DNA from: Alloactinosynnema sp. L-07
GTDB lineage: Bacteria; Actinomycetota; Actinomycetes; Mycobacteriales; Pseudonocardiaceae
Direction: 5' to 3'
Assembly: GCF_900070365.1 (NCBI RefSeq)
Contig: NZ_LN850107.1
Span: forward strand, 2,666,001 to 2,730,000
Length of the DNA stretch: 64,000 nt
Under the pieces are notes generated by a model. It ran no database searches. It was not told the DNA's origin and saw only the letters and a program-made list of their open reading frames with translations. The position numbers were made by a program, and so were the translations under genes. Below, piece after piece: positions 9,001 through 16,800 of the stretch. Each line of letters begins with the position of its first letter. The first letter of the stretch is position 1.

Positions 9001-9244
9001 CCAGCCGCGCGCCGACTCGGCGCACGGTGACTCGGTCGCCGGTGATCAGCGTGACGTCGCCGAGATACCCGGGCTCGACGCTGTCCACCGACGTGGATCC
9101 GGACAGCAGCGAGCCTGGTGACGGCGAACCGGATGGCGCGGAGTCGGCCGGGATGGGCTCGGCGGCGTGTGCTGGGGCGGCAAGCCCCAGCACGACGATC
9201 AGCACCGCGGCGGCTCCTGCGGCGAGTTTGGTGTGCAGCGGCAT
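6002..9244 (-). CDS. Secreted subtilisin-like S8 peptidase
   Basis: A 1080-residue exported serine protease. ATG 9244 was chosen over the longer frame because GGGGAGG precedes it and the protein then begins with a signal peptide (MPLHTKLAAG..., cleavage near AHA, residues 25-27). A propeptide region (about 55-180) is followed by the S8 domain with catalytic Asp214 (AVLDTGVDST), His246 (DEDGHGTHVA), oxyanion Asn334 (AAGNDGG) and Ser413 (GTSMATPHVAG). About 600 further residues form beta-rich C-terminal domains of the large actinobacterial subtilases. Expected role is extracellular proteolysis. No partner protein or immunity gene is apparent. It is followed on the same strand by an exported SGNH hydrolase-type gene upstream at 9408, with a 160-nt gap. 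Confidence 0.9.
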   Translation of the reverse strand: MPLHTKLAAGAAAVLIVVLGLAAPAHAAEPIPADSAPSGSPSPGSLLSGSTSVDSVEPGYLGDVTLITGDRVTVRRVGARLVPAVDPAPGRAHVHFAVTGDGTRLHVVPDDAWRDLNTGRLDLRLFDVAGLLRAGYGDDRSPDLPLITEDLTPTRQPKDTAAEAWAIRRATATGRVWLDGMRHPSLDVSVPHIGAPAAWAAGYTGRGVTVAVLDTGVDSTHPDLRGRVAAEKNFTSDRTVRDEDGHGTHVAATIASRGTYRGVAPDARLLVGKVCGGAGCPESAILAGMRWAVDSGAKVVNLSLGGPDAAGEDPLEAAVNQLSDRALFVVAAGNDGGSGAETVASPASADAALAVGAVDKHDALAGFSSRGPRVHDAALKPDILAPGVDITAARSRYSFGKPREKHRDLSGTSMATPHVAGAAAVLAQEHPEWTGRQLKAALMASAKPIDAGSYDQGAGRVDLARGVTQSVYASPPSVSMGRQSWPHDDDPLVTKSFSYTNTSTRPVELRLTLTTDAPAATFRLSADRVTVPANGTASVEITADTTVDAPEGPLSARIDAEARTQRVTVPVAIDREPESYDLTFRTVDREGNLSDYNYSFLLGVDPSRYRPVPTIGGVGVVRVRKGRYHLDSVINTRRADGVTADSHKVVIPTVEVTTDKTVTLDAHTAQPISVTFDRLGVRPKAVGAGYSRIGEDRAVFTGVLGDTFERIFIGQLGDPLPDTHFVADIGGAWAIPDRDGDVTATPVAYHLQWFDYGHLPNGFTRHVVDQDLARVRTTYRDQSDRRGATKVWIAKEPRFGTSVGYGLPLSLPQVRTEFHNVDDLTWYAELAQWRKVKNSLRTETVVTSGELAHPPGASTDDQWNSAVFGPGFRPGDWAFRSHDSLTLSLPMYADAGLGRTGTSIVDGGSTALYREGVEVGRSESPGQGSFDVPAESAAYRLETTAARSGVSRYSTSITCVWTFTSVRPPDDRKGKGGVPLPLMVVRFAPEGLDPHNRVTADRVRVPVTIQWNPGTEQTLAALAVEASFDDGRTWRPVPVADGVATIDHPRSARFVSLRARATDSAGNTVEQTTIRAYGSR

Positions 9245-9407
9245 CGCGGCCTCCCCGTCCGAAGTGTGCTCACCAACCAAGTGCAGGCGGCGGTGGGGAG
9301 TCAACAGGCGAACGGGCGACCTCGTTACCAGATGCCGGCCAGCCGACGCGCCGGACCGGCGGGAGGTGGGTGGGCGCCGACGTTTGCCGAGCGGCCAGAC
9401 CAGCGAG

Positions 9408-10229
9408 CTATCCCAGCCATGCCTTCGCGTCCGCGGCGATCCGGTCGGCATAGCGGTCGACGCCCGGCGACACGACCGGGCAGCCGCGCACGGGCGCGGT
9501 GCCGTCGAGGCAGAAGTGGATGTCGTCGTTGTCGGCGCGCAAGCGGGCCACGCCGCCGAACGCGCCGGGGAAGGTGCAGGTGCCGGTCGCGCGTTCCTTG
9601 TCGGTGCAGGGCAGGAAGCGGGTGAACTCGTAGCGGTCGTGGGTCATGTTGTCGTACGGGTAGGCGGCCATGCTGGCGGTCGCGCCCGCGTCGGTGACCC
9701 GGTCGCCCGCGAGGTCGGCGGCGTAGGTGTAGATCTCGTTGAGCCTGCGCGGGACCTCGCGCTGGGGGTCGGGCAACGGGGCCTGCAGGACCCACAGGAC
9801 CTTGGGCCGGGGCAGGCCGATCGAGTCGGCCGCCTCGTTGATCTCGCGGCGCGCGGAGAACGCGTTCCAGAGGTACTTGTCGTAGAACGCCTGCTCGCCG
9901 CGCCGCAGTGGGGAAACGCAGGGCGAGTAGTAGTCGTTGCCCCAGAACTGCAAGATCACCAGATCGGGTCGCTGGTCGCGGATGAGGTTGGCGAACTTCG
10001 CTGACTGCGGCAGCCAGGTCGGCTCCCCCGCCAGGTAGTCGCAGATGCCGGTGCCGCCGAGCGTCGCGTCGTGGAGGTCGACCGGGCCGAGCGCCGCGGC
10101 CAGTGCGGGCGCGTTCTGCGCGGCGACCGAGTCGCCGACGTAGACGACCTTGGGAACCGCGTCGGCGTGCGCCACGCCGGTCAGTGCGGACGCCAACAAC
10201 GCCAAGACCACCGCGACGCGCTTCACCAA
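9408..10229 (-). CDS. Secreted SGNH/GDSL hydrolase
   Basis: The 273-residue protein starts with a signal peptide (MVKRVAVVLALLASALTGVAHA). SGNH blocks are visible: GDS in VVYVGDSVAAQN with nucleophile Ser34, Gly in ATLGGTGIC, Asn in FWGNDYY, and the Asp-x-x-His pair in NDDIHFC near residue 240. Family members are esterases, lipases or O-acetyl hydrolases acting on lipids or acylated polysaccharides; the substrate is unknown here. It starts 10 nt below the stop of the Imm11-like gene, so it may lie on the transcript of the toxin locus, or simply follow it. Confidence 0.82.
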   Translation of the reverse strand: MVKRVAVVLALLASALTGVAHADAVPKVVYVGDSVAAQNAPALAAALGPVDLHDATLGGTGICDYLAGEPTWLPQSAKFANLIRDQRPDLVILQFWGNDYYSPCVSPLRRGEQAFYDKYLWNAFSARREINEAADSIGLPRPKVLWVLQAPLPDPQREVPRRLNEIYTYAADLAGDRVTDAGATASMAAYPYDNMTHDRYEFTRFLPCTDKERATGTCTFPGAFGGVARLRADNDDIHFCLDGTAPVRGCPVVSPGVDRYADRIAADAKAWLG

Positions 10230-10239
10230 CTGGTCCCCC

Positions 10240-10809
10240 TCAGTCCTCCAGGGGCGTCACGATAGCAGGCGAACCGGCCCAGACCTGCGAAAACCCGAAT
10301 CCGGTCAGCTCGGCGGCGGCGACAAGATCGATGAAGTCGTCGGTGACGAACAGTGGTCCACGCAGCAGTTGCGGCACCTTGAAGACCGGTGCCGAGATCC
10401 GCTCCGGGTGGAAGGCGTACCGCTCGACGGCGAGGATCTCGCCGTCGTCGAAGCGCACGATCTCCGAGGCCGACTCGTCAAGTGCGTCGGTCACTGTCAG
10501 AGCGTTGAACAACCAGAGATCGGCGTCGGGACACGCCAGCGGCAGCAGTTCGCCGCATGCCTCCAGCAGGGGGCGCAACGCCGCGACCGCGCGCGGGCGC
10601 AAGACCAACACGTGGCCGCCCAGCCACGGCAGGTCCGCCTCCGCGCGCGGTTCGCCGGTGTCCTCGACCGCGAGCCTGGCGACCGGGACCGGTCGCCAGG
10701 CCGCCTGCCGCGGGGTGCCGTCCAGGCTCCAGAGGTACTCGTTGTCGGTGTCGTGCACCGGGAGCACCCACTCGAAGCCTGGACGGACCTGCGGCTCATA
10801 GAGCCTCAA
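10240..10809 (-). CDS. Imm11-like immunity protein
   Basis: A 189-residue cytoplasmic protein lying 13 nt downstream of the RHS toxin stop on the same strand. It resembles the Imm11 (formerly DUF1629) immunity family: an N-terminal strand-rich half, a central FNALTVTDALDESASEIVRF region, and the C-terminal pattern GPLFVTDDFIDLVAAAEL followed by TGFGFSQVW. Imm11 proteins are known or predicted to neutralise toxin tips of polymorphic toxins. Position directly behind the toxin module is the strongest argument. I infer it protects the producer from the AHH nuclease. Confidence 0.75.
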   Translation of the reverse strand: MRLYEPQVRPGFEWVLPVHDTDNEYLWSLDGTPRQAAWRPVPVARLAVEDTGEPRAEADLPWLGGHVLVLRPRAVAALRPLLEACGELLPLACPDADLWLFNALTVTDALDESASEIVRFDDGEILAVERYAFHPERISAPVFKVPQLLRGPLFVTDDFIDLVAAAELTGFGFSQVWAGSPAIVTPLED

Positions 10810-10822
10810 TGCTTCCTCCGGA

Positions 10823-13800
10823 TCACGGGAATCCGCCCGACAGCAGCCGCTGTCGAATGTAGGCCAGCGACTGGACCACTTGCTGTCGGTTGGTCGCTCG
10901 CCCGAGCAGCTGGTTGACAGCAGCGTAGTACCGGTCGGTGTGCACCTTGGAGTGGACAGCCGCGCCAGTCGGGTTGAGTGAATTCACGTTCCGCGGCAGG
11001 AACACGCCATTGACCGCTTCATCGATGTGCACACCGAAGCGCTGCAGAACCGCTCGCGCGGGTGCGGCGGCGCCCGCACCGCCCGCCACGATGTGGTGGG
11101 CCGCGGTCTGGGCCGGTTGGGCGGTGCCCGCGCGGACCAGGTTGGCGCCGAGCGCGGCCGACGAGTGTCTCACCGCCGCGCCCGTGGCTTGAGCCGCCAC
11201 TCTGGGTGCCTGTGCCAGGGCCGTCGTGCCCAGCGACCCGACGACCGTGATGGTGGTATCGACAATTTCGGCGTTCCTGCGGCTCATGCCCGCCGCCTGC
11301 AGGCCCTGGCTGGTGAGTGAGCTGGTCTCCTCACCGGTCCACAGCTGGCGCAGTCCCGCACTGGTCACGTCCGCGCCGTGGACCACCACGACCGCACCCG
11401 CGACCGCGCCGACACCCGTCCACGAGGTCGCCGCGCCGCCCGCCGCGCCCGCCGCCATCTCCAGCACACCGCCGACCGCCTTGAGGCCGCCCATCACGCG
11501 GTTCCAGGTGCTGGCTCCGGTGGGGTCGGTCAGTCGGACCGGGTTGTTGTTGGCGAAGGTGTAGGACGAGAGATTGAACGGCTGGAGCACGCCGTTGTTC
11601 GGCTCCCCGTCGAGATAGCTGTCCAGGGCCGGGTCCGGGCTCTGCCACTGCGTTGTCTTCGGGTTGTAGTACCGCGCGCCGTGGTAGTAGAGGCCGGTCT
11701 CCTCGTCGAGTTCCTTGCCGCCGAACTGATACGGCACCGGGGTGGGCTGAGCGGGGTGCTCGTTGACCCAGTTCTCGCCGAAGGCGAAGTACTCCAGGTG
11801 CTCGGTCAGGTTGGCGTGCTCGTCGGTGACGTAGGACGACGAGCCCAGGTGGTCGGCGTGGAAGAAGAAGTGGTGGTTCTCGTAGGTGTTGTCCGGTTTG
11901 ACCGTCTTGGTGGCGATCCGGGTGTCACCCACCCACACGTGCTTGAACCCGGTCCCGTTGCGCTCGCTGAAGTTCTGGTTCGGGTAGATGTGCTTGGGAC
12001 CGGCGTCCTTGACCACCCGGTTGCCCTCGTCGTCGTAGACGTAGCGCACCGTGGCGGGTTGCTGGGGACTGACGCACGCGCTCGGATCTTGAAGGACCGT
12101 GGTGTTGCGGGCGTGGTCCTGGTTGCAGGCGAGGCGGTTCTCCTCGTCCCACACCAGCTGCCTGCGCTTGCCGGGCGCGGGCGGCTCGGTGTTGACCGTG
12201 TCGATCAGGTTGCCGTTCTGGTCGAACACCTGGTTGACCGGGCCGACCTTGCTCGCCGCGTGCGGCTTGGCGCTGTTGTAGGCGTAGTCGTAGGTGTAGG
12301 TGGTCTTCTTCTGCACCTGCGCCTTGCCGGTGGTGGCACCCGGCTCCAGCGTCTCCTGCAGCGGCTCTTCAGCAGGCTCGGCAGGCTCCTCGATCGGCCC
12401 GACCGGGGCCAGCGTCGGGTCGGTCCCCGCGGCCGGGTCGGTCAGGACCGTGTTCGAGCTCGCTGTCTGCGGCGCGGTGGTCTGCGCGTTGACGACGATC
12501 TCGTGCTTCTGGTCCTTGTGCGTGGTGTTGTGCAGCGAGTCGTACCGCAGGGTCAGGGACTGGCGGTCGAGCTTGTTGTCCTTGTTGCGGTACTCCCCCG
12601 ACGCCGACGTGACCTGGTACAGGTCGTCGTAGTTGAAGGTCTGCACGCTCGGCCCGCCGATGGGCTTGCCGTGCGGCAGCGCGACGTTGTTGCGGACCTG
12701 CCGGACGTTGCCGACGTTGTCGTAGGTGTAGGTGATGTTCTGGAACTCGTGGCCGTCGGGCAGCCGCGCCTTGAGGGTGGCGAGCTGGCGGTCGGCCGGG
12801 TCGTAGGTGTAGCTGGTGCGCACCCCGGTCCCGGTCTCCATCAGCGCGCGCTGGCCGAACTTGTCGTAGTCGAGCCGGTTCAGGTACGTGTAGTCGAACG
12901 TGCCCTTGTGGCCGGTGGCCCGGCTGACCTGGCCGCCCGAGTCGTACTCGTAGGTGAGCACCTCGCTGTCCGGGAAGGTCAGCTGGAGCACCCGGTTGAA
13001 CGAGTCGTACTGGTAGGACGTGGTGTAGCTGCGCGCGGGACCGTTGATCGCGGTGACCGTGCGGCTCTCCCGGACCAGCTCGCCGAGTGGGCCGTACGCC
13101 CGGCTGACCGTGCCCGCCGCGTCGCGCACCGAGGCGACCCGGTTGGCGGTGTTGTCCGCCGCGCCGGGGGCGCCGTAGGTGTAGGTGACGTTGTTGCCGG
13201 TGAACGTCGGGTAGCGGATGCCGGAGACGCGGTTGAAGTCGTAGTCGTACTCGACGGCCTTGTTGCCCGCCCGCAGCTTCGCGGTGATCTTGGCGGTGGC
13301 GTTGCCCGCCAGGTCGTAGCGGGTCTCGGTGCGGCCCGCGTCCGGACTGTCCACAATGGTGCGACGGCCGAGGTTGTCGTACGCGGCGGACGTGGTGTTG
13401 TTTCGGTCGTCCACCACGGTGGTGATCTGGCGCAGCGGGTCGTAGGCGTAGCTCGTCCAGATCACCGGCTGACCGGCGGCCTGGTTGAACTCCTTGACCG
13501 AGGTGGTCAGCCCGCGGGTGTCGGTGTAGGTGCGCCGCTGCTTGCCGTTGCCGTCGGTGGCGACCGCCTCGAACCGGGTGGTGCCGGAGCGGTCCTGGCC
13601 GAAGCCGTAGGCGTTGGCCGACGACGTGTCGTCCGGGATCACCGTGCGGGTGACGCGGTCGAGGATGTCGAAGGTCTGCCGGGTCGGCTGGACGCTGTCG
13701 AAGGCGCCGTTGAACGAGGTGTTGCCACCCTTGGGCTCGGTGACCGGGTAGAAGTGCTCGACGCCGCGGCCGACGAAGTCGTACACGCTGCGGCCGGACA

Positions 13801-16800
13801 CCGTCATCACCTGCCGCGGGTCCGCCCCGGGCGCGGTGACGACGCTGGCGTCCTTCTTGGTCTGCAGCGTGCGCTTCAGACCGTCGATGAACAGGACCGT
13901 GTCGATCGTGTCCTCGCGGACGCCCGCCGCGGAGCGGTCGACGTTGCGGGTCACGGCGTACGGGACCACGGCTTCTGGGTGGTACTCGAAGTCGATGGTG
14001 ATCCGGTTCTCGGGCAGCTCGTACGGCCCGGTGATGCTGTCGACCCGGCCCACCGAGTCGTACACCGTACGGACCTGCTTGGCGTTGAAGTCCGTGTCGG
14101 AGGTGGGCAGGCCGTACTTGATGTTGTGCGTCGTGGTCGACCGGTAGCCGAAGCTGTCGGTCACCGACTCGACGTGCACGCCGACGGCGGTGTCGTACTC
14201 GTAGTCGACCTTGAACCGCTGCCCGTTCTTGTTGGCGGGCTCGGTGACCGACCTGAGGTTGCCGTTGGCGAAGAACGCCATGTCGGTCACCGCGGCGGCG
14301 CCGTCGGCCAGGTACTCGCGCACCTGTCCGGTGTTGGCCGTGGCGCAGTCGACGTCGGCCTCGCTGCGGCGCAGCTGCGTGCCCGACCCGCGGACCTCGC
14401 TGAAGACCGGCAGGCCCACGATGTGCCGGGCGAGACAGGTGGCGTTGGCACCGCTGTAGCGGACCCTGGTCTCCACGTCGTCGGCCGTGCCGGTGTCGCC
14501 CGCGTCGAAGGTGCGGGTGACGTTGCCGAACTCGTCGTACTCGTTCTCGACGTACGAGGTCTTGCCCGCGGTGGCCTGGCCTTCGTAGAAGTACCGGTCC
14601 GTGCGGGCCAGCAGCGGGAACACCGTCGCGGTCGCGCTGGCGCCGTTGGCGGGCGCGCCCGTGGCGATGTCACGCAGCTGGTGGGTGTTGACCGTCTCCA
14701 GGAACTTGTTCCCGGCCGCGTCTGCGGTGACCGAGCGGCTCAGCAGCCCGCGCGTGTAGACGCCGTCGGTGCGGTATTCGTCGGTCGCCGTGCGGTAGAC
14801 CGCGTCGGCCGCGCCCGGGTTCCGCTGCTCGGTGACGACCTTGCCGAAGCCGAGGAACTCGCGCTCCAGCCGGTCGTACTTGCCCGCCTCGTAGCGGAAG
14901 GTCGAGACCTGGCGGTCCTGGCCGTCGCCCGTGTGGCCGTCGAACAGCGTCGAGCGCGACAACACCCAGCGCGAGTCGGGCGAGTCGTAGGTGTTGCCGT
15001 CGCGGGTGTAGTCGAGGTCGATGTGCGCGCCGAGCGGGCGGGCCACCGACTTGAGCAGGTTGGTGCGTCCGGTCTTGTTCTCCGCGACGACCAGCTCGTT
15101 GTCCTTGGTGGACTTGACGTGGTCGACGTAGCCGTCACCGTTGACGTCGCGCAGGGCGACCTCGGTGCGGCCGATGCCGGTGGTGACGTCGGCACCCGGG
15201 TTGAACACGATGCAGCCGAAGAAGAAGCAGAAGCCGAAGGTGAAGTACACGCCGCCGCCGAGGGAGGCGTTGGCGTCGGCGTTCACCCCGGCCAGGCTGC
15301 CCCGGAACGGCGTGCGCGCGGCGAAGCCGTTGCCGGTGTTGATGGCGACCGACAGGGCGTTTCCGCCGTCGGAGAAGACGCGGTCCATGAGACCGTCGCC
15401 GTTCATGTCCATCAGCGTGGCGTCGGTCTTGGACGTGCCGACACCGGCGGAGACACCACCCGCGAAGCCGTAGTAGTCGGTGTTGAAGCCGAGGTTGACG
15501 CCCGCGTTCTTGGTCTCGCCCTCGTTGAGCGGGCCGCCCGGCCACGGTTCGCGCCCGGCGAAGGTGTAGCCCAGGTTGAGCGCGGCGTCGCCGTTCTCGT
15601 AGAGCTTGTCGGGCAGGCCGTCGCCGTTGATGTCGATCAGGTCGTGCGCCGAGTCGGACTCGCCGCCGCCGAGGTTGCCGCCGACGCCGAGGGTGGGCAT
15701 CTCGGTGCCCGCCTTAGCCGAGTTGGCGTTGGTGCCGCCGGAGGGGATGTCCTGGCCGCGCGCGGTGGAGCTGGTGCGCGCCGGGCTGCCCGCGTTGGCC
15801 GAGACGCTGTAGGCCAGCGACTCGGACTCGCGCACGTTGCCGCCGACGCTGCCGCGGGTGCTGCCCAGGCCGCCGACCATGTCGGAGTACTGGACCCCGC
15901 CCGAGCCGACGACGTCGGGGAACCGGTCGCCGTTGAGGTCGAGGAAGTCGACCTGCCCGGTGCTGCGGCCCTTGGCCACACTGCCGCCCACGCCGATGCC
16001 GCCGATGCCCGCGCCTAACGTGGTCGAGATCTGCTGGGTGCGGCCGCGGCGGGCCACACCGGTCGCGCCTGCGAAGTCGGCGTCGGTGACGACGTCGATG
16101 ACGTCGGATCCCAGCCTGGAACTGGACGCGCCCGCCGCCGAGACCCAGGTGTTGTCGTCGGCGCCCGCCCAGCGGCCCAGCGCGGGCAGCGGCGCGAACA
16201 CGACGATCTTCGGCGTCTTGGCCTTGGGGTCGGCGGTGAAGCCGGGGACGTCGCCCTCGGTCGGGCCGCCCGGCAGCGAGTCGCGGTAGTTCTCGTCGAT
16301 GACCAGGTCGGACTGGGCGATCGGGCTGGTGGCGCGGGTGCGGTTGCCCTGGTAGCCGATGGCCGCCCAGCCGCGGTACGGCTGCGCGAAGGCACCCTGC
16401 TCGACCGAGGCGTGCAGCGCGCTGGGCACCGCGGCGCCGTTGACCTCGACGGACTGCGAGGTCAGCTTGGACAGCAGCGTGGTGTCCAAGGTGGAGTAGT
16501 CGAAGAACAGCTCGTCGCCCTCGGTCACCGGCACCGTCAGCGGCGCGATGGCCGGGACGACGCCGTCGACGATGTCGATGACCCGCTTGGCCAGCAGCGC
16601 GCCGCGCTTCTTGACCGTGAACACGACCTTCGCGTCGGTCGGCTGTCCGGCGAAGTTGAACGCGATGCTCGGCTGGACACTGAGGTCACCGGTCGCGGCG
16701 GCGGTATGGAAGCCCTGCGGCGCGGTCAGCGTGGTCGCCGGGTAGACGTCGAGGTCGTACGGCGGGGTGATGGTCAGCGTCGGGTTGCCGTTCTCGTCGA

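Noticed and set aside
11378..16018. 1546-codon open frame on the plus strand
   Set aside because: It lies antisense to the RHS toxin, is full of Val, Gly, Arg and Asp with no domain, and reflects the high-GC bias of the opposite coding strand.
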